Of a stretch of DNA of 64,000 nucleotides, positions 1 through 8,267 are shown one piece after another. Source of the DNA: AC-32 sp963719275. Its GTDB lineage: Bacteria > Actinomycetota > Thermoleophilia > Gaiellales > Gaiellaceae. The stretch is from assembly GCA_963719275.1 (NCBI GenBank), contig CAVRBT010000002.1, positions 1 through 64,000 on the forward strand, read 5' to 3'. The notes below the pieces were generated by a model that was not told the DNA's origin, made no database searches, and saw only the letters and a list, made by a program, of their open reading frames with translations. Position numbers and translations under genes: made by a program. Positions within the stretch are counted from its first letter, which is position 1. Each line of letters opens with the position of its first letter.

Positions 1-15
1 CTTTGCGGCCTCTAA

Positions 16-88
16 TGGGCGGTACCGGGCTCGAACCAGTGACCTCCTGCTTGTAAGGCAGGCGCTCTCCCAACTGAGCTAACCGCCC
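16..88 (-). tRNA. tRNA-Val (anticodon TAC)
   Basis: The reverse complement folds as a 73-nt cloverleaf. It has a 7-bp GGGCGGT/ACCGCCC acceptor stem, a D arm, an anticodon loop CTTACAA and a TTCGAGC T loop. The anticodon TAC reads GUA valine codons. CCA is not encoded; the discriminator base is A at 16. The stop codon of the neighbouring MmcQ-like gene lies inside its 5' end. Confidence 0.95.
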
Positions 89-462
89 TCGGTCTCTAGC
101 GTGCCAGACTCGACGTAGCCCTGCGCCACGGCGTACTCCTCCGCCACCTGCTTCGGCGCGCAGAACGCCCAGGCGTCCTCGACGAGCTCGCGCATCTCGT
201 CCGCGTCGATCGCCGCCAGGCGAACGTGCACCCAGTGGTACCGCATATCTGACGCGCGCGGCAGCGAGAACTTCTCCGGCTCCCCGTCCACGAGGGCATT
301 GCGGAGTTCCTTCGGGAACGCGAACCCCATGGTCGACCCATCCTTCGAAAGCGCCAGCCAGACGATCCGTCCGTCGATCCGAAACTTCACCTGCCCCCGC
401 ACGAGCCCCTCGGAGCTCCGAGGAAGCACGCTCGCAACAGCCCGCACCTCATCGATCGTCAC
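79..462 (-). CDS. MmcQ/YjbR-family protein
   Basis: Small protein of the MmcQ/YjbR (CyaY-like fold) family, often called DNA-binding although the biochemical role is not settled. The family pattern is visible: an N-terminal TIDEVRAVASVLPRSSEG, then a central KFRIDGRIVWLAL strand pair and a WVHVRL segment near the C-terminus, followed by a DEMRELVEDAW helix. I chose the GTG at 462 because homologues begin about here; an in-frame GTG at 516 would add 18 Arg-rich residues. The TAG stop at 79-81 is formed by bases of the tRNA-Val 5' end, so the gene overlaps the tRNA by 10 nt on the same strand. Confidence 0.75.
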   Translation of the reverse strand: MTIDEVRAVASVLPRSSEGLVRGQVKFRIDGRIVWLALSKDGSTMGFAFPKELRNALVDGEPEKFSLPRASDMRYHWVHVRLAAIDADEMRELVEDAWAFCAPKQVAEEYAVAQGYVESGTLETEGG

Positions 463-540
463 CACGCCGCCAGCATAGATCCGCCGCCGCAGCCGACATG
501 TGCGGCTGCGGCTCACCGCGGCAACTCCGAAGGAGAAGAG

Positions 541-585
541 CCGCCGAAAGTCATCATGCCCGCGAAGCGGGCGGACTTTCGGCGG
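541..585 (-). terminator. Large stem-loop behind tRNA-Glu
   Basis: A perfect 12-bp outer inverted repeat (541-552 with 574-585) encloses an inner 6-bp repeat (558-563 with 567-572). It starts 3 nt after the 3' end of tRNA-Glu on the minus strand and is followed there by a pyrimidine-rich run. Position and strength fit an intrinsic terminator, although there is no classical T-tract. Confidence 0.6.
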
Positions 586-588
586 TGA

Positions 589-661
589 TGCCCCCGACGG
601 GATTCGAACCCGTGCTACAGCCTTGAAAGGGCTGTGACCTAGGCCGCTAGTCGACGGGGGC
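589..661 (-). tRNA. tRNA-Glu (anticodon TTC)
   Basis: The reverse complement gives a 73-nt cloverleaf with GCCCCCG/CGGGGGC acceptor stem, anticodon loop CTTTCAA (anticodon TTC, codons GAA/GAG) and a TTCGAAT T loop. CCA is not encoded. A strong hairpin follows directly downstream. Confidence 0.95.
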
Positions 662-713
662 GGTCGGCGAACGATAGCCCTCGTTCCGGTCTAGCGGTCA
701 GGATTGACCGGTC

Positions 714-1397
714 ATGACGCGCTCGCGCTGGATGGCTCTCAGCTTCGCTCTCGGGTCGACGTGCTTCCTCATCGGCCCGTTCCCCGGCTACGTCCAGCTG
801 GTCGGCGAGTCGGCCGACGCCATCACCTTCTTCGTCGGCTCGATCCTGTTCACGCTCGGCGGCGCGCTGCAGAGCTGGCTTGCCTGGCCCGAATGGCGCT
901 CCCCCGGCGGCGGACGCGCAGCTTGGTGGGCCGCGATCGTCCAGTCCGCCGGCACGCTGTTCTTCAACGTCACCACCTACCAGGCGATGCACAACGCCCT
1001 GTCGAGCCCCGAGTACAACAGGCTCGTGTGGCGGCCCGACTGGCGCGGGTCGATCTGCTTCCTCGTCTCCGGGACGATCGCCTACCTCGCCTCGCCGCGC
1101 CGCGGATGGCACGGGTGGCGGCCGGTGCGCGGCGAGGCGGGTTGGTGGCAGCCGGGGGTCAACCTGCTCGGCTGCGTCTTCTTCGGAATCTCGGCGGTTG
1201 CCGGCTACGTCGTTCCCTCGACCGGGTCGATGCTCGACCAGGCCGCGGCCAACTGGAACACCTCGCTCGGCGCGTCGTGCTTCCTCGCCTGTGCGCTCGA
1301 CACGTTGCACACCGGTAGGAGCTCCAAGGTGTCGCTTCGCAACCGGCTCCACGAGCTCGAGCACGAGCTCGAGGCCGATGCCCGCCGCGTGCTCTGA
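714..1397 (+). CDS. Multi-pass membrane protein, YrhK-like
   Basis: A 227-residue integral membrane protein of unknown function. Hydrophobic segments are visible near residues 6-25, 36-55, 70-90, 110-125, 145-170 and 185-200, with a charged tail (HELEHELEADARR). A segment reading FFVGSILFTLGGALQSW resembles the YrhK domain, but that link is only suggestive. The ATG follows tRNA-Glu on the opposite strand. Its TGA stop abuts the stop of the convergent SRPBCC gene: the palindrome TGATCA at 1395-1400 serves both strands, leaving no intergenic base. Confidence 0.7.
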   Translation: MTRSRWMALSFALGSTCFLIGPFPGYVQLVGESADAITFFVGSILFTLGGALQSWLAWPEWRSPGGGRAAWWAAIVQSAGTLFFNVTTYQAMHNALSSPEYNRLVWRPDWRGSICFLVSGTIAYLASPRRGWHGWRPVRGEAGWWQPGVNLLGCVFFGISAVAGYVVPSTGSMLDQAAANWNTSLGASCFLACALDTLHTGRSSKVSLRNRLHELEHELEADARRVL

Positions 1398-1823
1398 TCA
1401 GCCCTCGAGGAGCTTCTTGAACCGCTCGAAGTCCTTCCGCATCTCCGCCTCGACGGTGCGCGCGAGCATCGGCTCCCCGAGCCTCATGAGCCCGCCCGCC
1501 TTTCCTTCCGCGACGACCGTCAGCCGCGTCCCGCCGTCCGCCTCGGCCAGCCGGTGATCGACCGTGAATCGCACCGGGCCCTTCAGCGTCTTCAGCATCA
1601 GCCTGTGGGGCCGATCGAACTCCGTCACCTCGAGCTCGCTGTGGACCTCCCGGCCCAGCCCGCGGCGGCACTCGAAGATCCGCACGCCCTCGGCCAACGG
1701 CTCGTCCGCCCGAGACTCCACCGCGCTCGACTGCCACTCGGGGAGGCGATCGAGATCTACGAGGTGCTCGAACACCTCCTCGGCCGGCCGCGCCACGTCG
1801 ATCGTGAGCTCGATCCGAACCAC
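1398..1823 (-). CDS. SRPBCC-family (polyketide cyclase/START-like) protein
   Basis: A 141-residue helix-grip protein. It begins MVRIELTIDVARPAEEVF and continues VDLDRLPEWQSS, the usual N-terminal signature of SRPBCC lipid- or ligand-binding proteins. A GPVRFTVDHRLAEAD strand pair and a long C-terminal helix ending FERFKKLLEG follow. The ligand cannot be told from sequence. The start is GTG at 1823, divergent from tRNA-Lys, so both promoters must lie in the short 1824-1846 interval or overlap the gene ends. It ends tail-to-tail with the membrane protein gene. Confidence 0.8.
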   Translation of the reverse strand: MVRIELTIDVARPAEEVFEHLVDLDRLPEWQSSAVESRADEPLAEGVRIFECRRGLGREVHSELEVTEFDRPHRLMLKTLKGPVRFTVDHRLAEADGGTRLTVVAEGKAGGLMRLGEPMLARTVEAEMRKDFERFKKLLEG

Positions 1824-1846
1824 CGGCGGAGGGTACCCTCGCCCCG

Positions 1847-1919
1847 GGGCCGGTAGCTCAGCTGGTAGAGCAGGGGACTTTTAATCCCAAGGTCGCAGGT
1901 TCGATCCCTGCCCGGCCCA
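1847..1919 (+). tRNA. tRNA-Lys (anticodon TTT)
   Basis: A 73-nt cloverleaf with GGGCCGG/CCGGCCC acceptor stem, anticodon loop CTTTTAA (anticodon TTT, AAA/AAG codons), T arm GCAGG-TTCGATC-CCTGC and discriminator A. CCA is not encoded. Partial copies of the 3' half of a tRNA-Lys recur at 7735-7776 and 53224-53267, which suggests that tRNA-Lys genes have been used as integration sites here. Confidence 0.95.
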
Positions 1920-2008
1920 TCTCGTCCGAGAAGACACGAGAATCCCACCGCCTGGAGGCCCACAGGATCCGAGAGGCCACGAAGCCCGCACCACACGGCG
2001 AATACCAA

Positions 2009-2110
2009 GGTCAACTGGTAAGGACATTGCCGCGCTACGAGCTCGAAATCAGCCCGAAGAATCCGAAGGCGGAGCTCTCGCTAGCCGCTGGGGTCAACGC
2101 AGGTCAAACA
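2009..2110 (+). repeat. Iterated GGTCAAC motifs, left cluster
   Basis: GGTCAAC occurs at 2009-2015 and 2092-2098, and GGTCAAA at 2102-2108, in the otherwise empty 280 bp behind tRNA-Lys. A matching pair lies at 7618-7635, just before the tRNA fragment. Short iterated motifs near the ends of an integrated element resemble arm-type sites for a tyrosine integrase. No integrase gene is present, so this is inference. Confidence 0.4.
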
Positions 2111-2196
2111 ACCAGTTGCACCGCCGGGCGATTTGCAGCACACGAATCGAAGCTGGGCATTCTTGATCGGACGGCGCATCTCAGTACCGGCGAACC

Positions 2197-4999
2197 CTAG
2201 ATTCGGTGCGTCGGAGCGAGCAGTCCTGACGCCCTTTCAGGCTGCAGCGCCAGCCCGACGGCGTCGTCGAGTGTCAAGGCCAGCCCCTCCGCGCGCCCGC
2301 GCTCGAACTCGGGACCAGCGGCTTTGCGAATCAGCGCTTCACACGCGGGACGGTGACGTCGCCAGCCGCCGAGCGGCGCCCCCGCGTCCTCGTCCTCGAT
2401 GGCTCCCCACAGGCGGCCGGCGCGCTCGAGCTGCCCGCGCTCAGCTGCCATGGCGGCGCAGAGACCGACTCCGAACACGCGGCCGGCACGGTCGCTTAGC
2501 TGTTCGGCGAGCGCGAGTGATTCGCAGGCACGCATCTCCGACTCATCGACGCGGCCGGCCTTCAGCGAGAGGCATGCCAGCTCCGCGAGCATTCCGCTCT
2601 CCCACCACGGTACGCCGGCTTCGCGGGCCATCGCCGCGCTCTGTCCGATCAGCTCGGACGCTCGCGCCGAATCGTCGGAATCGCGGGCGATCGCACCGAG
2701 CGTTCCGACCGCTTGCGTCAGGCCCCAGCGATCGCCCTGCCCAGTGTGGATCTCGTGGCTCGCCTCGACCAACTCGCGCGCGCGCTCGAGCTCGCCTCGC
2801 CGTAGCGCCATATGTCCCAGCCGATGCAAGAGCACTGCGCGACCCGACTCATCCCCAAGCTGCAGGAAGAGCGCGAGGCTCTGCTCGTAGAGTTGCTCGG
2901 CCGCCTCGACGTCGCCGGCGATGTCTCTCGACGCGCCGAATCCGCGGAGGGCATGCGCGCGAAGCTCGGGCGCGACCATTTCGGCTTCGGAGCACGCGAG
3001 CAGCGCCTCGAACCAGCGCACTCCCTCGTGCGGGTCATGGGCAGTCCAGAACATGTCGAGTGCCACGGCGAGCCTGAGCCCGAGCTCGATCGATCGGCTC
3101 GTGAGCGTCCACGTGAGGGCGGCTCGAGCGTTGTCCTGCTCGGCGATCGCCATGCCAAGTCGCTGTTCACCGCTCGCGAGCTTGCCGGGATTGAGATTTG
3201 CTCTTTCGGCGACCGCTAGAAAGAACTCGGCGTGTCGCCGGCGGATGTCCTCGACCTCAGGCGACTCCTCGAGCCGCTCGGCAGCGTACTCCCTGATTGT
3301 TTCGAGCATCCTGTAGCGGGAGCCCTCGGCGGTAACGGTGTGTTGGAGGAGGTTGTGGTCGACGAGCGCGGCGAGCGTGTCGATGTTGCTGCCGCAGACG
3401 GCCTCGGCTGCTTCGAGTGTGCACCCGCCGGCGAAAACGCTGAGGCGGCGGAGATTACGCCGCTCGCCCTCGTCGAGCAGATCGTGGCTCCAAGCGAGTG
3501 TCGCCCGGAGGGTTTGCTGGCGGGCGGGTAGGTCGCGCGGGCCGCTCGTCAGCAGCGGTAGGAGCGGCTCGAGGCGGTTCAGGAGCTCCGTGGTGGTGAG
3601 GGTGCGCACTCGGCTGGCGGCGAGCTCGATCGCGAGCGGCAGTCCATCGAGGCGTTTGCAAATGCGACGGATCGCCTGGTCGTCGGCGGCGTCTGGCTGG
3701 AAGTGCGGATCCATGTCGCAGGCGCGGTCTACAAAGAGCGCCGCGGCTGCCTCTTCTGCGAGCGGCTCGAGAGGGTAGACGTGCTCGCCGCAGAGGTGGA
3801 GGACGACGCGGCTCGTGACGAGGAGGGTGAGGCGCGGCGCCCGGGCGAGCAGCTCGACGAAAAGGGGCGTCGGCTGCGCGCAGATGCTCGGCGTTGTCAA
3901 GGACAAGCAGCAGCTCGCGCGGCCGAAGTTCAGCGACAAGCGTCTCGAGCGGCTCGCTCTGTAGCTCCTCGAGTCCGAGAGCGCGAGCGATCGTCCCGAC
4001 CATAGGAGCAGGGTCGCGGAGGGGCGCGAGCTCGACGAAGGCGGCGCCGTTAGCGAAGGATCCGGCGGTGTCGCGTGCCGCCTCGAGTGCGAGCCGCGTC
4101 TTGCCGGAGCCGCCGGCTCCGGCAAGCACGAGCAGTCGTACATCGTCGCGCAGCAGGAGCTCGCGCAGTTGCTCGAGCTCCCGCTCGCGGCCGAGGAGCC
4201 GGTTCGGTGGTGCCGGCAACCTGATCGGCGACACTTCTGCTTCCAGCATCGTGAGCAGCTCGGGATCGTGCTGGAGAATGCGCCGTTGCAGCTCGCGCAG
4301 CTCAACCCCGGGCTCCAGTCCGAGCTCGTCGCGCAGGTGGTCGCGGGTCGCGGTGTAGAGCTCGAGCGCTTCCGACTGGCGCCCGCAGCGGTAGAGGGCG
4401 AGCATCGCCTGCGCCTGCATACGCTCGCGCGCGCCGTGCTCGGTTGCGAGGCTTGTCAGCTCAGGCAGGAGCTCCGCGTGGCGGCCAAGCGCCAGCTCGG
4501 CCTCGATCCGCTGCTCGAGCGCGACCAGGCGAAGCTCCTCGAGCCGCTCTGCCTCCGCACGGGCAAACTCCTCGTACGCGATCTCGGCGTACGCCCGTCC
4601 GCGCCATAGCCCGAGCGCACGGCGAAAGAGCGAGGCAGCGAGCAGGGCATTTCCCTCGCGCGAGGCGGTTCTCCCATCGGCGACGAACTGCTCGAAGCGC
4701 GCGGCGTCAAGAGATCGGTCGTCGAGCTCAAGCAGATAGCCAGCTCCTCGCGTCTCGATGCGGGCCGGCCCGGGCAAAGCCTTGCGTAGCCGCGAGACGT
4801 AGACCTGGAGCAGCTTGTGCGCGGAGGTGGGAGGTGAGGCGCCCCAGAGCGCCTCGATGAGCACGTCGGTGGAGCTGGTTTTACCGCCGCGGATGACCAA
4901 CGCCGCGAGCAATTGCCGCTGCTTCGTTGCGGCCAGCGGCACCGGGCCGTCGTCGCCGACGACCTCGAGCGGTCCGAGGACGCGAATCTCCACTCCCAA
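2197..4999 (-). pseudogene. AfsR/SARP-type regulator (BTAD + NB-ARC + TPR), frameshifted
   Basis: Large signal-transduction ATPase and transcriptional regulator. Residues 1-95 form an OmpR-like winged helix (ATKQRQLLAALVI, VYVSRLRKAL) and about 98-245 a BTAD domain. An NB-ARC-type ATPase follows with Walker A GAGGSGKT at 294-301 and a Walker B-like LLLVLDNAEHL. The remainder, in another frame, continues LFVELLARAP, TSRVVLH, a KRLDGLPLAIELAASR segment and C-terminal TPR-like repeats. The frame changes at an A4G4 run (3860-3867), where one surplus base separates the two parts. The start ATG at 4999 is divergent from the secreted-protein genes, a plausible target. It may be a true pseudogene or a sequencing indel. 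Confidence 0.8.
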
Positions 5000-5130
5000 A
5001 ATTCGTCTCGCGCACCATTTTCGCGCCCACGAGCAAACCCCGGAAGCCAGCTCGCTATACCGCGGCTACACCGGCCTTCGCCAGCGTGCGGCTCATGAGG
5101 GAGTTCAGTGGTACTCGAGAGGAGGCTGGA

Positions 5131-5630
5131 ATGTTCAGCAAAGGACGGCGTTTTCTACTGCTCGTCCCACTCGCCGCGTTACTCGCGGTCGTTTGCGTCA
5201 CAGGCGCCGCTGCATCGCCGCCGACGCCTGCGAGCGGCACCTTCGCGTATGTCGCCGCCACGTTCAACGGCGTGCGTTCCGAGGGGGGCAACACAATCAT
5301 CGACGACCTCAGTGCGACGGTGTCCTACACCGGCACCTTCAGCGGAACGTCGACGGTGCAGGGCACGTTGATCCTGCATGCCGACGGCACCGCCAACTTT
5401 CGCGATGTCGAGACGTTCACCGGCACGGTGAACGGGATGCCGGAACCGTGACGTTCAGGCTCGAAGGAACGACGAATCGGGCTGGAGTCGTCAACGCGAC
5501 TGACGCCGTTGTGAGCGCGACGGGCGCGCTGGCCGGCCTCCACGGCGTCCTCGGCCTCGTCGGGACGGTGCCAAGCCCGATCGGCCCGGTCGGCACCTAC
5601 ACCGGGCAGATCCAACCGAGCGACTCCTAG
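5131..5630 (+). pseudogene. Secreted DUF3224-like (AOC-barrel) protein, frameshifted
   Basis: Begins MFSKGRRFLLLVPLAALLA, a signal peptide ending near AAAS, after a good Shine-Dalgarno sequence (GAGAGGAGG). The body has the DUF3224 pattern: a GTFAY strand, a TVSYTGTFSGTSTVQGTLIL region, DGTANFRDVETFTGTVNG, then a second half with TFRLEGTT and GALAGLHGVLG. The first frame stops after NGMPEP; the rest continues in another frame from about 5440-5446, so one base appears missing. The function of the family is unknown. It heads a run of small genes, two of them secreted, facing away from the AfsR-like regulator. Confidence 0.65.
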
Positions 5631-5644
5631 GCCGGAGGCGACCA

Positions 5645-5941
5645 ATGGCGTACGCGTTCGTGCAGGACGTCGCCTCGAGCTGGGATCAGTACGAGCGCGT
5701 GACGGCCCGGCTGGTGGAGCCGGCGCCGAGCGGCCTCATACTCCACGTCGCCGGCCCGACCGACGAGGGCTTCCGGATCATCGACGTCTGGGAGAGCAAA
5801 GCTGCCTGGCAGCACTTCCAAGCGGAGCGGCTGGCACCCGCGATCGCCGCCCTCGGCGGGCCGTCCCGGCCGGAGCCGACGTTCCGCGAACTCCAACCCG
5901 TGCACATCGTCGTGGGCGTTCTTCGTGAGGAGGAGCAATGA
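5645..5941 (+). CDS. Small ABM-like (dimeric alpha/beta barrel) protein
   Basis: A 98-residue cytoplasmic protein with no signal peptide. It starts MAYAFVQDVASSWDQYERV and carries GLILHVAGPTDEGFRIIDVW and ESKAAWQHFQAERLAP segments, a layout common in small stress-responsive or antibiotic-monooxygenase-like ferredoxin-fold proteins. No catalytic residue can be assigned. It lies 14 nt after the DUF3224-like gene, and its TGA overlaps the ATG at 5938, so the genes look translationally coupled. Confidence 0.65.
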   Translation: MAYAFVQDVASSWDQYERVTARLVEPAPSGLILHVAGPTDEGFRIIDVWESKAAWQHFQAERLAPAIAALGGPSRPEPTFRELQPVHIVVGVLREEEQ

Positions 5942-6456
5942 CAGTGTTCAAACGGAAAGAGGGCCTCAGCATGTCCAGCATAGTTTCGACACTCGGAGGG
6001 GGAAAGAAGCTATTGCTTCTCGCCCTGGTTGTCGCGGCGACCTTCGCAGTCTCCGCGACGACCGCGTCGGCGGATTACGGCCGAGGTGCGGTCTACCAGA
6101 TCGAGCTGTCGGTGAACAGCTCCGGCTCGCAGGGAGGCGGCATTTGGTTGTGGATCGGGCTGAACGCAGACGGCACCGGCGATTACGCCGGCTCCGACTG
6201 CGGCCACGGCGGCGCTGGCACTGCTCCTGACCGGGGTGATGTGACCTGGCATTACTCCGGCAATAACGTCGTCATCGAAGGCGTTGCGCTCAATGCCCTG
6301 CCGAACAGCATCGTCCCCTTCGTCCCGCCGCCGTATCAGACGACGATCACGGTGCCGACGGCATACGGTCACTACACGGGCAATGACCATGCCTTCCTGA
6401 CCCTGCCTAGTTTCTTGCCGGTGGGCGGGTTCTCGCAGTTGCAGGTTGCACGGTGA
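5938..6456 (+). CDS. Secreted protein of unknown function
   Basis: The ATG at 5938 overlaps the previous stop (ATGA). A second ATG at 5971 gives a cleaner signal peptide (GGGKKLLLLALVVAATFA, likely cleavage after TASA). The mature part is about 130 residues, rich in Gly, Thr, Ser and aromatics, with repeated strand-like segments such as YQIELSVNSSGSQGG and two cysteine-poor halves. I recognise no domain. Its place between other exported proteins suggests an envelope or extracellular role. Confidence 0.6.
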   Translation: MTVFKRKEGLSMSSIVSTLGGGKKLLLLALVVAATFAVSATTASADYGRGAVYQIELSVNSSGSQGGGIWLWIGLNADGTGDYAGSDCGHGGAGTAPDRGDVTWHYSGNNVVIEGVALNALPNSIVPFVPPPYQTTITVPTAYGHYTGNDHAFLTLPSFLPVGGFSQLQVAR

Positions 6457-6533
6457 CGCCGACGCCAGTCACGCAAGAGGAAACGCAGCATGCGCAGCGC
6501 GCGACGAGCCACTACCACGCAAAAGGGGGAGGG

Positions 6534-7481
6534 ATGATGCGGAAGCTGGTCGTACTCGCGCTCCTCAGTGCAGTGGTGACGGCAGTCGCCGCGGCGTCTG
6601 CGGCGGCCAAGCCCCCCGGCACCGACGGCCTCATTTCCTTCACCCGCTTCGAGCCGGCGCTCCAGCAGGACGTCGTCTACACGATCAACCCCGACGGCAG
6701 CGGCGAGCGGCCGCTGCTGGTCGGAGCCGAGTCCGGGCAGTGGTCGCCCGACGGGAGCAGGATCCTGGTAGGACCCGACTGCTGCGCCGAGCGGATCCTC
6801 AACCCCGACGACGGCAGCTACACCGAGCTGCCGACCTTCTACCCCGACCTTGGGCTGTTTCTCGGCTGCAACGTCTGGTCGCCCGACAGTGCGCGGCTCG
6901 CCTGTGAGGGCTTCGGCGACCAGCCGAGCGCCGACGGCGTCTACACGATCCGCTCCTCCGACGGCGGCGACGTGCGGCGGGTCACGTCGGGAGCCGACGA
7001 CGATTACCCGGGCGACTATTCTCCGAACGGCAAGCGCATCGTGTTCCTGCGCTCGTCGTTCGACGCCGGCCCGATCGCGCTCTATACGGCCAAGCTGGAC
7101 GGGTCCGACCTGCGGCAGCTCACGCCTCCGGGGATGGGGATGCTGCTCGACTTCACCGGCGGGAGCTGGTCGCCGCAAGGGAACGAGATCCTCTTCTCGG
7201 CAAGCCCGTCCAAGGGCCAGCGAAGCGCCGTCTTCGTCGTCCACGCGGACGGGAGCGGGTTGCGGCAGATCCCGATCCCAACCTGCGGCAGCGCTTCGGG
7301 CTGCTTCGAACCCGTCTGGTCGCCGGGCGGAAGGAAGATCGCCTTCACGATGTTCCTGCCGGAGACCGGGCAGGCCGACCTCTATACGGTGAACGCGGAC
7401 GGCACCGGCCTCTACCAGGTGACGCATGCGGGACTGGGAGCGGGCCTGAAGGACTGGGGCACGCATCCGCTGAACCACTAG
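6534..7481 (+). CDS. Secreted TolB-like beta-propeller (PD40/WD40-like repeats)
   Basis: A 315-residue exported protein. MMRKLVVLALLSAVVTAVAA is a clear signal peptide cleaved near ASAAA. The mature chain has repeated propeller blades marked by WSPDGSRI, WSPDSARL, YSPNGKRIVF, WSPQGNEILF and WSPGGRKIAF motifs, and by NPDGSGE, KLDGSDLRQL, HADGSGLRQI and NADGTGLYQVT turns, as in TolB-type six-blade propellers. It probably binds a partner protein or ligand at the cell surface and shows no enzyme motif. The ATGATG at 6534/6537 follows AGGGGGAGGG. It is the last gene of the secreted cluster. Confidence 0.8.
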   Translation: MMRKLVVLALLSAVVTAVAAASAAAKPPGTDGLISFTRFEPALQQDVVYTINPDGSGERPLLVGAESGQWSPDGSRILVGPDCCAERILNPDDGSYTELPTFYPDLGLFLGCNVWSPDSARLACEGFGDQPSADGVYTIRSSDGGDVRRVTSGADDDYPGDYSPNGKRIVFLRSSFDAGPIALYTAKLDGSDLRQLTPPGMGMLLDFTGGSWSPQGNEILFSASPSKGQRSAVFVVHADGSGLRQIPIPTCGSASGCFEPVWSPGGRKIAFTMFLPETGQADLYTVNADGTGLYQVTHAGLGAGLKDWGTHPLNH

Positions 7482-7617
7482 GACACGGCGCTGGACGCGG
7501 GGAATGGCTTCCCACAGCCGGCGCCAACTTCCTCGCTCCGAAAGAAGTCCGCTGGGCTCGAGGGTGATGGCCACCAGCCGCCGGCATAAGGCGGTTGACA
7601 CGATGGACAACTAGTCT

Positions 7618-7635
7618 GGTCAACGCAGGGTCAAC
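7618..7635 (+). repeat. Paired GGTCAAC motifs, right cluster
   Basis: GGTCAAC at 7618-7624 and 7629-7635, 11 bp apart, mirrors the 2092/2102 pair behind tRNA-Lys. The rest of 7482-7734 holds no gene that I can support. Confidence 0.4.
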
Positions 7636-7734
7636 ACGGTGCCCCGAAAGCAGCCGATGTGACCCGATCCGATTCGGCTTGACGATGCCGCCTGGCGAAC
7701 TGCACCGAGAACACGCGAACCCTGCTGGATCCAC

Positions 7735-7776
7735 TCTTAATCCCAAGGCCGCTGGTTCGAATCCAGCCCGGCCCAT
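7735..7776 (+). repeat. 3' fragment of a tRNA-Lys gene (attR-like)
   Basis: The sequence from the anticodon loop onward (CTCTTAA, then the T arm GCTGG-TTCGAAT-CCAGC and the acceptor 3' strand CCCGGCCCA) is a tRNA-Lys 3' half without any 5' half. The T stem differs from tRNA-Lys(TTT) at 1847 by paired changes, and the loop would give anticodon CTT. The parent may therefore be a tRNA-Lys(CTT) gene outside the window. Such fragments typically mark the far end of an integrated element. Confidence 0.6.
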
Positions 7777-8018
7777 CGCATAAAGGCCTGCAAATGGGCA
7801 AGTTTTAACCTCCGGTCGTCGAGGCCTTCGTGGGCGTTGGAGTACGGGCGGAGCACGGCTTTCCGTCAGACCGGGAAGGCGCCCTCCATCTTGGCAGCTT
7901 GTCCGCGAACCCGATATGGAGCTGCGGGGGGTAGCCGCCCTCTTCGACAGCGTCCTCTAGCCGCAGCAGCGCCAGTTCGGCCTGTTGGCGGTCTCGGGCA
8001 ACGACCCCTGTGCGCGTG

Positions 8019-8238
8019 ATCAAGCACTGCTACCTGGCCGATGGCTTCTGGCAGGAGTGGCTGGAGAACATCGACCGTCTCGAGCGCGAGCTCGCCTCTG
8101 ACGCGACGCTCAACATTGGCCATGGCGAGCCGGCGAAGCCCGCGTTGTTTGCGTGGCAGCGACGATCTCGCCTTCTTGATGGAGCTCAGCGTCGAGCCGG
8201 TGGCGGCCAAGATGGGCCGGACGGCCCGGGCTCTCTAA
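8019..8238 (+). pseudogene. C-terminal relic of an MBL-fold hydrolase
   Basis: One frame reads HCYLADGFWQEWLENIDRLE and ends with TLNIGHGEPAKPALFAWQ, the usual C-terminal part of a family of metallo-beta-lactamase-fold hydrolases, including the GHGEP metal-site motif. A second frame then supplies DDLAFLMELSVEPVAAKMG, the normal C-terminus of the same family. Some 25 intervening residues and the whole N-terminal half with the HxHxDH site are absent. The relic lies just right of the tRNA fragment, so it may be the broken edge of the pre-insertion chromosome. Confidence 0.55.
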
Positions 8239-8267
8239 CTCGGTCGTGGGTCGGTTTGTGCGCGGAG

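Noticed and set aside
2133..3077. A 314-codon Arg/Pro-rich plus-strand frame opposite the AfsR-like gene
   Set aside because: Antisense composition; the opposite strand has TPR and ATPase motifs.
7805..8023. Minus-strand 72-codon open frame beside the tRNA fragment
   Set aside because: It shows no family resemblance and overlaps the plus-strand MBL relic, so I treat it as chance.
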